Of a stretch of DNA of 64,000 nucleotides, positions 41,935 through 50,812 are shown in pieces (the first letter of the stretch is position 1; every line of letters begins with the position of its first letter). The stretch comes from Phycisphaerae bacterium RAS2 (GTDB taxonomy: Bacteria; Planctomycetota; Phycisphaerae; UBA1845; UTPLA1), in assembly GCA_007753915.1 (NCBI GenBank), contig CP036352.1, positions 1,488,001-1,552,000 of the forward strand, read 5' to 3'. The notes under the pieces are model-generated. The model was not told where the DNA came from. It searched no databases and saw only the letters and a list, made by a program, of their open reading frames with translations. The position numbers and the translations under genes are program-made.

Positions 41935-44163
41935 ATGGACATGAACCGGCGAGCCGCGCACGAATCGCAAATCCTTCAGATCGAGCGGGTTTTTGATCTG
42001 CTCGATGCGCTCGCGCCGCCGCCGGCCGATCTCTTAAGCCTGTTGCGATTTCCTGCCCGACTGGAACCGTTGGAGCGGCCGGCAATGGGGCCGAACGACG
42101 CGCCGAGACGGTGGGGCCTGGTGCGGGGGCTTTGTGAATGGAGTCGCGCGGGTGTATCGAGTGCTGCGGCGCGCCGCATTAATCTTGAGACCGAGTTTGA
42201 TTGGGCGGACTACTGGGCACATGGCGTGGCGGCGGGCTTGGCGGCGACGGCCGGTGTTGCGGCGTCGCGGGCGGGTGAGTTGTTTCTCTGCGGCCTGCTG
42301 CACGATCTGGGCAAGGCGGCCTTGGCCCGTGTGATGCCCAAGGGATACGCGCGCGTTGTGGGTCGCGCGATCAACGAGTCTCGCGCTGCTCAATCCCCCA
42401 TGGTGTTCTCGCACGGAAATGAGAACACCCATATCGAGCGGCTGCTGCTTGGACTGGATCATACACAGGCCGGTCGCCGCGTCGCGGAGCGTTGGGCGCT
42501 TTCGCGTACGTTGGTCGAGTGCATCTGGCTTCATCATACGCCGGGCGAAGCGCTGCCCACGGCTTGCTCGCAGGATGGTTCCGTTCAGATCATGCAATGG
42601 GCCAATTCCGTCGCGGGTTCAACAACCGGCGCACCGGATGAACGACTGATCGAACAGGGAGTCGGGTTGTTTGCGCGATACGGCGACGGCATGCTGTCGA
42701 GCGAGCAACTGGAGGGGTGGCTGGAGGCGGTTCGTGAAGAGGCGACGGCCCTTCGCCAATGGCTCGCAGAATTCGCGCCAACCGGCCGGAACGAATCGCA
42801 TCGACCGGAAGCTAGTCCGTCCGCCGGCGCCGTCGACGTTCGTGGAGAACTGGAGGCCAGCCGCCAGGTGGTCGCGCAACAAGCGGCGTGCCTGAAGGCG
42901 ATCAGCAACTTCGCCGAATCGACCCAGCGCGGGAGCTCGTTGCGGGAAGTCTGCGGCGAGGCGGCGCGGGCGTTGGGTGCGTGGTACGGTTTGAAGGCGA
43001 CAGTTGTCTATTCAATGCGGGACGATCGCCCGTGGCTGGAGTTTGCTTCAAGAGGAACGAGCGTCGAACGAGGCGTGATCGATCTCGTGTCCGAGGGGGG
43101 CGGGGGAGCGACGTGGCCGGATGGCGAGTCTGCATTGAATGATGCCGCCGATTGGCGGGAGCTGGAAGCCGGTCGGTTGGGGGTGCTGGCTTCCCGGTTT
43201 CGCTTGCATTTGGGTGAAGGGCCGCTGTGGCATCTCTCTTTGTGTCATGGCGGCGAGGTTGTGGGCGGTGTTTTGACAAGCCGCGCAGCGAGGCCGACTG
43301 CTTCGGCGTGGAGCGAAGATCGCGGCGCGCCCGAATCGTCTTCGATGCCGCTGCTTGGCGTGATTTCCATGGCCCTGGTGCAGGGGCGAACGGAGTCTGC
43401 GCTGGCGGCGATGCGCGACGATCTCGCCGAGGTGAACCGCCGGGTCGTTGCAATGCGGGAGCAGGTTGTTCGGGCGCGGGCGGTGGATTCGCTGGCGTCG
43501 CTCGCGGCCGGCGCGGCGCACGAGTTGAACAATCCGCTGGCGGTGATATCGGGTCGAGCGCAAATGCTTCGCGGACGTGCCGCGACGCCCGAGGACCGAG
43601 AAGCGCTGGATCAAATCGTTCGTCAGGCGCACGCCGCGAGCGAGTTGGTGTCGAGCCTGCTGGAGTTCGCGGAGCCGCCGGCGCTGCGATGGCTGCCGAT
43701 CGAACTGGGCGCGTGGCTGCCGAGGGCGGTATCAGCATTGCTGGAAGCGCGTTCAATTCCGGCCGGCTCGTGCTCCGTTTCGATATCGTCCGATACGCCG
43801 GCGGTGTTCGGCGATCCGGACCTTCTGACACGCGCGATGGGCGAACTGATCGATAACGCGTGGGCCGCGATGGAGGGCAGACCCGCGCGGCTGACCATCA
43901 AGGCCTTTGGCGATTGTGCCGAAGAGTGTGGAGTCGTGCAGGTGATCGACAACGGTCGCGGCATGACGCCGGACGTGCAGGCGCGGGCGTTGGACCCGTT
44001 CTTTTCCCACGGGCCGGCCGGACGCAGACGGGGGCTGGGCCTGGCGCGCGTGCAGCGTTGGGTTCTGGCCGGCGACGGGAGCGTCCGGATTCGCAGCGTG
44101 CTCGAAGGGGGCACGACCGTGGAGCTTCGGCTGCCGTCGAAGCGTCCGGCGAATCGGGGGTAA
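41935..44163 (+). CDS. HDOD-GAF-like sensor histidine kinase
   Basis: Probable phosphodonor for the neighbouring regulators. The 742-residue product has an N-terminal HD/HDOD-like domain (residues ~20-260, with LLHDLGKAALARV and WLHHTPGEAL), then a GAF-like region (~305-480, LREVCGEAARALGAWYGLKATVVYSM). The histidine kinase core has the HisKA helix ASLAAGAAHELNNPLAVISG (phospho-His near 529) and an ATP-binding domain with GELIDNAWAAM, IDNGRGMTPD and GLGLARVQRWV. No membrane segment is seen, so it is probably cytoplasmic. HDOD domains occur in signalling proteins; coupling one to a kinase in the same chain is uncommon. It follows the HTH-receiver gene closely. Confidence 0.85.
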   Translation: MDMNRRAAHESQILQIERVFDLLDALAPPPADLLSLLRFPARLEPLERPAMGPNDAPRRWGLVRGLCEWSRAGVSSAAARRINLETEFDWADYWAHGVAAGLAATAGVAASRAGELFLCGLLHDLGKAALARVMPKGYARVVGRAINESRAAQSPMVFSHGNENTHIERLLLGLDHTQAGRRVAERWALSRTLVECIWLHHTPGEALPTACSQDGSVQIMQWANSVAGSTTGAPDERLIEQGVGLFARYGDGMLSSEQLEGWLEAVREEATALRQWLAEFAPTGRNESHRPEASPSAGAVDVRGELEASRQVVAQQAACLKAISNFAESTQRGSSLREVCGEAARALGAWYGLKATVVYSMRDDRPWLEFASRGTSVERGVIDLVSEGGGGATWPDGESALNDAADWRELEAGRLGVLASRFRLHLGEGPLWHLSLCHGGEVVGGVLTSRAARPTASAWSEDRGAPESSSMPLLGVISMALVQGRTESALAAMRDDLAEVNRRVVAMREQVVRARAVDSLASLAAGAAHELNNPLAVISGRAQMLRGRAATPEDREALDQIVRQAHAASELVSSLLEFAEPPALRWLPIELGAWLPRAVSALLEARSIPAGSCSVSISSDTPAVFGDPDLLTRAMGELIDNAWAAMEGRPARLTIKAFGDCAEECGVVQVIDNGRGMTPDVQARALDPFFSHGPAGRRRGLGLARVQRWVLAGDGSVRIRSVLEGGTTVELRLPSKRPANRG

Positions 44164-44467
44164 GAGACAGTCGTATAATTAAACCGGCATTCAGGGGGGC
44201 CGGGGCGTTCCGCGCGATAGAAGGAATCTTGGTATCCGGGCCGGGCGGGTCGCGTAGGCCTCTCTCCTCCTCCCCTCGCTCTCACGGCTGAAACGTCCCG
44301 CCTGGCACTATTGTCACGACCGGATCAAGCCGACATAGGATCGCGTAAATAGCACGCACTGGTAAAACTCGGGCCGAACAGGGTGTCATGAATCGAGAGA
44401 TGCCCGGGGGCAGGAAGCAAGAAGCAGGCAGCAAGAAGCAGGCAGCGGGAAAGGAAGCGAGGCAAGG
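44164..44467. other. Intergenic region with a short tandem duplication
   Basis: About 300 bases between the kinase and the next receiver gene. The only notable feature is the purine-rich duplication at 44417-44444. No promoter pair with acceptable spacing and no terminator hairpin with a T tract were found. Confidence 0.4.
44417..44444. repeat. Perfect 14-bp tandem duplication in a purine-rich leader
   Basis: GCAAGAAGCAGGCA occurs twice in direct succession (44417-44430 and 44431-44444), inside a longer stretch composed of AGCAG, AAGAAG and GGCAG units, ending about 25 bases before the receiver gene start. Purine-rich slippage-prone sequence so close to the ribosome-binding site could affect translation. 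Confidence 0.75.
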
Positions 44468-45040
44468 ATGAATCGCCACGACGTACAGGTATTGCTCGTC
44501 ACGGAGGACGCGGATCTCGTCGTCACGCTGGGGCACGCGTTGATGACCGGCCTCTCGGCCAATCTCACCGTTTCAGATCGCGTGGAACAAGCCGGCGTCC
44601 TCGCCGAATCGAATTCGTTTGATGTCATCGTCGCAAGCCAGCATGTCTCCGACGGCACGGGCTTGTCGATGCTCGCCGACCGGTCCGATGACGCAGCGTC
44701 TCCGGTCATCCTGCTCGATGAGGGGATGGACGCACAGCGGATTCTCACCGCCCTGCGACTCGGCGCGGCGGATGTGTTCGTCAAGCCGTTCGATATGCCG
44801 CGATTGGTCAATTCGGTTCGACGTGCGGCCGATCGGCGGCGAAAACACCGGCAGGACACCTCGCGTGCCAATCGGCTGCGAAAGGTCTCGTCGCGGCTGG
44901 TGAAGGATCGCAAGGAACTGCGAGATCGGGTGGACCTGATCTGCCGCGACCTCGTGCAGGCCTATCGCCGGTTGGCCGAGAAGGTCGTCGAGATCAGTCC
45001 GGGAAGCTCCGAGCCTGAAAAGACGGGCGAACTGGTCTGA
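44468..45040 (+). CDS. Receiver-like protein lacking the phospho-acceptor Asp
   Basis: The 190-residue product has a CheY-like fold in residues ~5-120 (VQVLLVTEDADLVVTL, FDVIVASQHVSDGTGLSML, SPVILLDEGMD, AADVFVKPFD). The usual DD pair near the N terminus reads TE, and the phospho-acceptor Asp at the end of the third strand reads Ser (VIVASQ against the usual xLLDxx). The conserved Lys of KPFD is kept. A basic, charged coiled coil follows (~125-175, RRRKHRQDTSRANRLRKV, then RDRVDLICRDLVQAYRRLAEKVV). It is therefore a pseudo-receiver, probably controlled without phosphorylation. It follows the HDOD kinase gene and may work with it. Confidence 0.75.
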   Translation: MNRHDVQVLLVTEDADLVVTLGHALMTGLSANLTVSDRVEQAGVLAESNSFDVIVASQHVSDGTGLSMLADRSDDAASPVILLDEGMDAQRILTALRLGAADVFVKPFDMPRLVNSVRRAADRRRKHRQDTSRANRLRKVSSRLVKDRKELRDRVDLICRDLVQAYRRLAEKVVEISPGSSEPEKTGELV

Positions 45041-45252
45041 TCGCTGCAGCGCGATTTCTTGGCGCTGCTTCAAATCACCCTTCATGTTGACATAACTCAA
45101 CGCTGCTCGTGACGTTGATTGTCGCGGTATGCGCCATCGGTTCGCGCTGGAACGAATCCGATGCATGCGAGCGGTTCTTATCGCGCCCGCTTTGAGGATT
45201 CCCGCCGCCCGGCCCACGGAATGCAACTTGCATCTTCTCTCCTCGGGGAGCG

Positions 45253-45663
45253 ATGCCTGTGGGCTGCGTGGGGGCGATATCCAGTTATTCCTATCTTCGC
45301 GGGTGCATGCCGCGTTATTGGTACGGCCTGCCGCCGTGGCCCGGTGGTTTGTATGCGTGGCGGCGGCAGTTTGACGCCAGTGCGATTCACCCCGGCGTTC
45401 GGGCGGGCGACGCGGTATTCGACGCGAGCAATCGGCCATATAGCTATTTCGCCGGCCGGCGAGCACAGGCGTTGGCCGATGCAGATGCCGCATATTCGGC
45501 ACGCATGTCCGAAATTGGGAATCGTGATACAACGGTCGGCGAATGCGAACGGAAGCGCCTTTGGCCTTTCCGATGGCCGGTTGTTGACACGCCTCGATCC
45601 ATTTCGGCCGCGGACTTTGTTTCGCCGCCGGGGGTTGGGCAGGTACTCGATGTGACGGCCTAG
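45253..45663 (+). CDS. Possible small protein of unknown function
   Basis: A frame of up to 136 codons, possibly starting at a second ATG at 45307 (MPRYWYGLPPWPGGLYAW). The codons use GC-rich third positions and the translation has a normal mix of residues (RRAQALADADAAYSARMSEI). A competing frame from 45119 has an Arg- and Ser-rich translation that looks unlike protein. No ribosome-binding site or domain is clear. The stretch 45041-45252 upstream is otherwise empty. Confidence 0.35.
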   Translation: MPVGCVGAISSYSYLRGCMPRYWYGLPPWPGGLYAWRRQFDASAIHPGVRAGDAVFDASNRPYSYFAGRRAQALADADAAYSARMSEIGNRDTTVGECERKRLWPFRWPVVDTPRSISAADFVSPPGVGQVLDVTA

Positions 45664-45816
45664 CCGAGAATTCCCTCGATCCGCTCATTTGATTCCATGG
45701 CGATTGTTCATGTCGCCGCTCCACCTCGCGAGCCGATGAAAGACCGTATGATGGCGAAGAATTGCCATCGCCGTACAATGGCGCGAGTCATTCATCCACC
45801 GGGGACGGAGCATTTC

Positions 45817-47592
45817 ATGTTGAGCATTCTTCATGTTTCTCACGAAGCGGTTCACAAGATCGGCGGCATCGGATCGGTACTCGAGGGGTTGATCACCTCG
45901 CGCGACTATGCCCATGCAGTGGATCGCTCGATTCTCCTTTGTCCGCTCTTCACGACGCAGGGTCGCCCCGAGGACCGGCTGGGGCCCGAGGGAGAAGTGC
46001 TTTACTCATCCCTGGACGGCCGCACGAATCACCCGCTGGCCGAGGCGTTCCGCCAGATTCAGCAGCGCTTCAACGTTGAGATCGTGTACGGGCGAAGGTT
46101 GTTGCGGGACCCGTTGACCGGCGCAGAAGAGCGCCCGGAGGTGGTGCTGATTGAAGTGAGCCGGGCGAATCCCGCGGAGACGAACGGGTTGAAGCACCGA
46201 CTGTTTGAGTCATTCGGTATCGACTCGGTGCGCTACGAACAGAGCTGGGATTACGAGCAATACGTACGACTTGCGGAGCCGGGTCTGGCGGTAGCACGGG
46301 CGCTGGGAGCGATGCACGGAACGTGCGTCGTGGTGTCGCACGAGTTCATGGGGATGCCGACGGCGCTGGCGGCGAAGCTTCACGGGGGCGCGTCGATTCG
46401 CACGGCGTTTCACGCGCACGAAGTGGCGACTGCGCGGCGGATCGTCGAGGAGCATCCCGGCCATGACACCATGTTCTACAACGTGCTGGCGAAGTGCGCG
46501 AGCGAAGGGAAGTACGTGACGGACGTGTTCGGCGATCAGCACGGGTATTACCGCCATGCGCTGGTCGAGGCGAGCCGGCATCTCGATGTGACGCTGGCTG
46601 TGGGCGATGACGTGGTGCGCGAGCTTCGATTCCTGTCGCCGGAAATGGCTCGTTCGAACATTCAACTGGTGTACAACGGAATTCCGGCATATGAGAACGC
46701 CGAGCGTGAGTCGCACGCGAGCAAGGAGCGGTTGCAGGATTACGCTGAGGCGCTGTTGGGGTATCGGCCGGACTACGTTTTCACGCACGTCACGCGCATG
46801 GTGCCGAGCAAAGGGATGTGGCGCGATTTGAACGTGATGGGGCACGTCGATCGGGCAATGCAGGCGAGCGGTCAGACGGCGGTGCTGTTTGTGCTGTCGA
46901 CGGAGATCGGCGGGCCGCGGCCGTCGGAAGATGTTCTGGAGATGGAGCGCTGGTGGGACTGGCCGCTGGCGCACCGCGAGGGGATGCCGGATCTGACGGG
47001 CGGCGAGGCGTTGTACTACGCGGGGGTGCAGGCGTTCAACGCGCGGGGCCGGAATTGTAAGATTGTCTATATTAATCAGTTCGGCTTCGACCGTTCCTGT
47101 TGCGGCAGCCGGATGCCGGCCGACATGGCGTTCTGGGACATCCGCAAGGGCAGCGACGTTGAGTTTGGTCAGTCGATCTACGAACCGTTCGGCATCGCGC
47201 AGCTCGAAGCGCTGTCGTTCGGCTGCATCTGCGTGATGACGAACGTGTGCGGGTGCGCGGGGTTTGTGCGGCGTGTCGCCGGGCCGCAGGGCACGCCAAA
47301 CGTGATCGTCGCGGACTACACGGCCTATCGCGCGGAGCATGATACGATCGAAGGGTACCTGGCTCTGAAGCGAGAGGCGCGAGAGGCGTTCGACGCGCGT
47401 GTGGCGGAGCAAGTGGCGCGGGAGTTGATGAGTCGCCTGCCGCGCAGTCGCGAAGACAAGGCGGCGTTCATCCGCCGGGGGTATGAGTTGGCCGCGCAAA
47501 TGAGCTGGGACGTGATTTCACGAGAATACTTCCTGCCTGCCCTGGGGGTAGGGCGATCGGCGGGCGCGAACGGAGTCTCGGGCGCGGCGTGA
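45817..47592 (+). CDS. Glycogen-synthase-like glycosyltransferase
   Basis: The 591-residue product is a GT-B glycosyltransferase related to glycogen and starch synthases. It begins MLSILHVSHEAVHKIGGIGSV, where KIGGIG corresponds to the KxGG(L/I)xD nucleotide-binding motif. It has a C-terminal domain with THVTRMVPSKGMW and the nucleotide-sugar motif YEPFGIAQLEALSFGCICVMTN. ACGGAG precedes the ATG at 45817; the frame continues upstream without similarity. Unusual features are long inserts in the middle (VYINQFGFDRSCCGSRMPAD, with several Cys). It may make storage glucan or act in the adjacent polysaccharide locus; the donor cannot be told from sequence. Confidence 0.8.
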   Translation: MLSILHVSHEAVHKIGGIGSVLEGLITSRDYAHAVDRSILLCPLFTTQGRPEDRLGPEGEVLYSSLDGRTNHPLAEAFRQIQQRFNVEIVYGRRLLRDPLTGAEERPEVVLIEVSRANPAETNGLKHRLFESFGIDSVRYEQSWDYEQYVRLAEPGLAVARALGAMHGTCVVVSHEFMGMPTALAAKLHGGASIRTAFHAHEVATARRIVEEHPGHDTMFYNVLAKCASEGKYVTDVFGDQHGYYRHALVEASRHLDVTLAVGDDVVRELRFLSPEMARSNIQLVYNGIPAYENAERESHASKERLQDYAEALLGYRPDYVFTHVTRMVPSKGMWRDLNVMGHVDRAMQASGQTAVLFVLSTEIGGPRPSEDVLEMERWWDWPLAHREGMPDLTGGEALYYAGVQAFNARGRNCKIVYINQFGFDRSCCGSRMPADMAFWDIRKGSDVEFGQSIYEPFGIAQLEALSFGCICVMTNVCGCAGFVRRVAGPQGTPNVIVADYTAYRAEHDTIEGYLALKREAREAFDARVAEQVARELMSRLPRSREDKAAFIRRGYELAAQMSWDVISREYFLPALGVGRSAGANGVSGAA

Positions 47593-47598
47593 CCGCGT

Positions 47599-50493
47599 CT
47601 AAGATGCCTTGGCAATCAGCGGTGCGCTCGGAATCGATTCGCGGTCCGTCTGGGGCGGCATTTGAATGGCGGTCGCCTGTTCTTCGCCGAGCACTTCTTT
47701 GAGCCACGCGTTCAGTTTCTGGTTCTTCTGAACAAGCTCACCCAGCGAGCCTTTCGCGAAGGTCTCCTGTGAGGGCGCCGCAGGTTGCGTCTCCGCTTCG
47801 GGCGTTTGGGCTGTTGTGTCCGACGTCGCAGCGGTCGCGCGCGGACGCGATGGTGGAGCCTGTTTCGGCTGAAGCGGCGACGTTCGTACCGGTGCAACCG
47901 GAAGAGTGCCAGCGTTGGACTTCGTTGGTTGCGTGGGTGCTTCGTTGGCGTTGCGTGGTGCAACGGCGTCCGGCTGTTCGCCCGTCGTCATGCGCGCGAG
48001 GCGGTCGGAGTCGGGAAGTTCCAACGGCGGGCCCTGGAAGAATTGATCGGCCTGGGCGAGGCCGTATCGCAGACCCTGCACGCGCGCGTCGATGGAGCCG
48101 TAAGCCTGCCGCACGATGCCGACAAGCTGACCCAGCCGCTGGGAATGGGCGCGGATGAGCTGGATGCGGTCGTCGGCGAGGGTGTTCTGTTCGGAAAGCT
48201 TTTCGCAACGATCGTGTGCCACACCGCCGGCATCGGCGAGCTTGTGGATCACACCGGAGACCGAGCGGGAGAGTTTCGCGAGAACTTCTGTCTGGCGAGC
48301 GGCGGCTTCGACGACTTCGCGCGGGGCCGCGAGGTAGGCATGGGTGTTGTCGTGAATTTTCTGCGCTCGTTGCAGCAATTCGCCGGCGCGGGCGCAGGTC
48401 TGCGCCTCAAAATCCTGAACCAGCCGTGCGGCCCGGTCGGCCGGTTCACGGAGTTCGAGCGCGTACCTGGCAGCGGCCTGGTTGATCGTCGTTTGTGAGA
48501 CTTCCGCGTCGTGCAGGATCACGGCGTGCAGCTCGCGCATCTCCTCGATGTAGGACTGCGCCCGTTCGGCGAGTTGGGCGGCCTGGGCATCGGCGACGCG
48601 GCGTGCCTCGGAGAGTTTGGCGTCGATCTGTGCGGCGCGACGGTCGCACTCCTCGCGAATGTTGTTGCCGCACTCCAGCAGGATTGTGGCGCTGGCCTGC
48701 ACGCGATTTGCGAGCGTGTTGATCTCCTCGAGGGACTGGCGGCCCTGGTTTTCAATGCGGCGTTCGTGATCGGCCAGGTTCGCGGAGGCGTTTTGCGAGT
48801 TGAATCGCAGTTCCTCGCCGACTTCGCGCAGCTCACGGCGGATGCGATCGGCCGCCTGGTGAATCTGAAGCAGGCAGGCGCGAACCTCGGACACCGATCG
48901 CCGCCCTTGTGACTTGATCGATGTGACAACCTTCTCACCGAGGGCGACCGCGGCATCGGCCTTGGAATGCAACTCGATCAGTTGCTTCCCACTCCCCGAA
49001 AGCGACTGCTGCACGGATTGGGCTCGCTGCATGACCTCCTGCGCCGTGCGGATGTCTTCGTTGGCAGTTCGGATCTCGTCGCGCGTGGCCTGGGCCTGCG
49101 ACTCGATGTAGCCGAAGGTTTCATCCATCTTGGCGCGCATCTGGGCCATGAACTGTTCGAGCGTCCTGGCGGCGTCGGTCGTGCGCGTGTCGGTTCGGTG
49201 CGAGACATGGTCGATTTGAGCGGCGATGGCCCGGGCGCGCTCTTCAAGCTGATCGGAAATGGTGCGAGCGCGCTCATCGAGCTGAGCGATGGCGTCGTTG
49301 TGGCGGCGTTCACCGATGTCGCGCTGATCGGTCCATCGCATCAGGGTCTGGCGCATTTGCCTGTCCAGCTCGGCGAACTTTCGTTGCTGATCCGTGAGAA
49401 AGTGCTCGATCCGGGCCTGTTCGGAGGCCGACGCGGCGGACATTCGGGCGAGTTGGGCTCGCATTTCCTCCTCGAGCCGCGCATCGATGCGCGGCGGCGC
49501 GGGCGGCGTCGGCATTGGTGGAATCGCGATGGGTTGCGGAGGTTGCTGAATCGATGCCCAGGCTTCGGGCGCGGCAGCCGGAGTCGGTGCCGGCATCGGG
49601 CGAGGCTCCGGTGCGACGGGCTGCGGGAACTGCATGGCATGCTTCGCGAGCGCGCCGCGCGGCGAAGCGCTCGCGACCTGCTGCGGCGCGAGCATCTGCG
49701 AGACGACCTCCTCAACAATCGCCTTGGTAACGGTCGCGGCGTTGTCGGCGTAGGCAGCGAGCAGCGCGTTGTCCGCGATCTGATTGATCAACCGGGGCAG
49801 GCCCTCGGAATGAGCGTAGACCGCTTCGAGCGCCGCGTCATCGAACAGCTTCCGCCCCGCCGACAGGCCCGCGATCTGCAGCCGATGCTGGATATAGCCA
49901 AACGTCAATTCCCGCGTCATGGCCCGCAGGTGAAACGTTCGGAACAGCCGTTGCTGAAGCTGACGCATGTCGGGGCGGCGGAAGGTCTCCTGCAATTCCG
50001 GCTGGCCGAGGATCAATACCTGAAGCAGCTTCGCGTCATCGGCCTCGAGGTTGCCGAGCAGGCGAAGCTCCTCGAAGGCGTCATGCGGAAGATTCTGCGC
50101 CTCGTCGATCGTGACGACCACGATGCCGTCGCGCGCGTATTGCTCCATCAGGAAGGATTCGAGTTTCAATGAGAGCTCGGCTGCGGAGGCTCCGGAGTCG
50201 ACAGTCAAACGGAACTCGCGGCAGATCGCGGCGAGCAATTCGCGGCCGGTCACGCGCGAATTGGTGATCGTCGCGGTCTGGATGTTGGACTCAAAGCGCG
50301 AGAGGACGATTCGGCTCAAGAGCGTCTTGCCCGAGCCGACTTCGCCGGTGACGAGGACGAAGCCCTTTCGTTCGTGCGCGGCATAAATCAGCGAAGCGAG
50401 CGCCTCTTCGTGGTCGGGCGTATTGAAGAAGAACTTCGGGTCGGGCGTGTTGTTGAACGGCGGGACCGACAGACCGAAAAAATCGCAATACAT
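47599..50493 (-). CDS. GspA/ExeA-type AAA ATPase with very long coiled-coil extension
   Basis: The first ~270 residues match the AAA ATPases of the GspA/ExeA type that occur in exosortase-associated exopolysaccharide loci: MYCDFFGLSVPPFNNTPDP at the start, P-loop GEVGSGKTLLSRI (~47), Walker B VVVTIDEAQNL (~130), LILGQPELQETF and sensor-region segments RPDMRQLQQRLFRTFHL. The family is usually about 270-400 residues. Here ~690 more follow: a Pro/Ala linker, then ~500 residues of charged, Gln/Glu/Arg/Ala-rich coiled coil (from MRAQLARMSAASASEQARI to AQADQFFQG), and a short Pro-rich tail ending MPPQTDRE. The ATG at 50493 has GGAGT upstream; earlier codons add no domain. It is divergent from the Wza-like gene. 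Confidence 0.82.
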   Translation of the reverse strand: MYCDFFGLSVPPFNNTPDPKFFFNTPDHEEALASLIYAAHERKGFVLVTGEVGSGKTLLSRIVLSRFESNIQTATITNSRVTGRELLAAICREFRLTVDSGASAAELSLKLESFLMEQYARDGIVVVTIDEAQNLPHDAFEELRLLGNLEADDAKLLQVLILGQPELQETFRRPDMRQLQQRLFRTFHLRAMTRELTFGYIQHRLQIAGLSAGRKLFDDAALEAVYAHSEGLPRLINQIADNALLAAYADNAATVTKAIVEEVVSQMLAPQQVASASPRGALAKHAMQFPQPVAPEPRPMPAPTPAAAPEAWASIQQPPQPIAIPPMPTPPAPPRIDARLEEEMRAQLARMSAASASEQARIEHFLTDQQRKFAELDRQMRQTLMRWTDQRDIGERRHNDAIAQLDERARTISDQLEERARAIAAQIDHVSHRTDTRTTDAARTLEQFMAQMRAKMDETFGYIESQAQATRDEIRTANEDIRTAQEVMQRAQSVQQSLSGSGKQLIELHSKADAAVALGEKVVTSIKSQGRRSVSEVRACLLQIHQAADRIRRELREVGEELRFNSQNASANLADHERRIENQGRQSLEEINTLANRVQASATILLECGNNIREECDRRAAQIDAKLSEARRVADAQAAQLAERAQSYIEEMRELHAVILHDAEVSQTTINQAAARYALELREPADRAARLVQDFEAQTCARAGELLQRAQKIHDNTHAYLAAPREVVEAAARQTEVLAKLSRSVSGVIHKLADAGGVAHDRCEKLSEQNTLADDRIQLIRAHSQRLGQLVGIVRQAYGSIDARVQGLRYGLAQADQFFQGPPLELPDSDRLARMTTGEQPDAVAPRNANEAPTQPTKSNAGTLPVAPVRTSPLQPKQAPPSRPRATAATSDTTAQTPEAETQPAAPSQETFAKGSLGELVQKNQKLNAWLKEVLGEEQATAIQMPPQTDRESIPSAPLIAKAS

Positions 50494-50812
50494 GGGTGAC
50501 TCCATTGGCGGCGGTTGCACCGCGCGCAGGGATGGTCCGGCAGCGAGTTTCGATGCGACTTCGCGCGCCGAATCGTTGTAAGTGTTATCGGAATCGAAAC
50601 TTCCCGCGCTTGACGCATTGCGCACGGGTCGATCCGGCCCAGCGCATGCTGGAAACAAGGCCAACCAGCGCAGAAATTGCCGACTTCCCTGTCTTGCAAT
50701 CCCGAAACAGGCAATTCGATTCGAGCGGGCCGATTGAATCTCGGTCCCTTGATTGTTCAGTTGCCCCCGGACTCACCCGATAAGGCCGCGGGAGAGAAGC
50801 GAGCGAGGAGCC
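50494..50812. other. Divergent control region of the polysaccharide locus
   Basis: About 320 bases between the coiled-coil ATPase and the Wza-like gene must hold promoters for both directions. An inverted repeat is visible at about 50678-50718: AATTG...CCTGT paired with ACAGG and CAATT around an unpaired centre. I found no convincing sigma70 pair and no sigma54-type GG-N10-GC site, though such sites control exosortase-linked loci elsewhere. Confidence 0.45.

Noticed and set aside
45119-45655. 178-codon frame overlapping the candidate at 45253
   Set aside because: The translation is rich in Arg, Ser and Cys with no domain and no ribosome-binding site; the other frame has more normal codon use.
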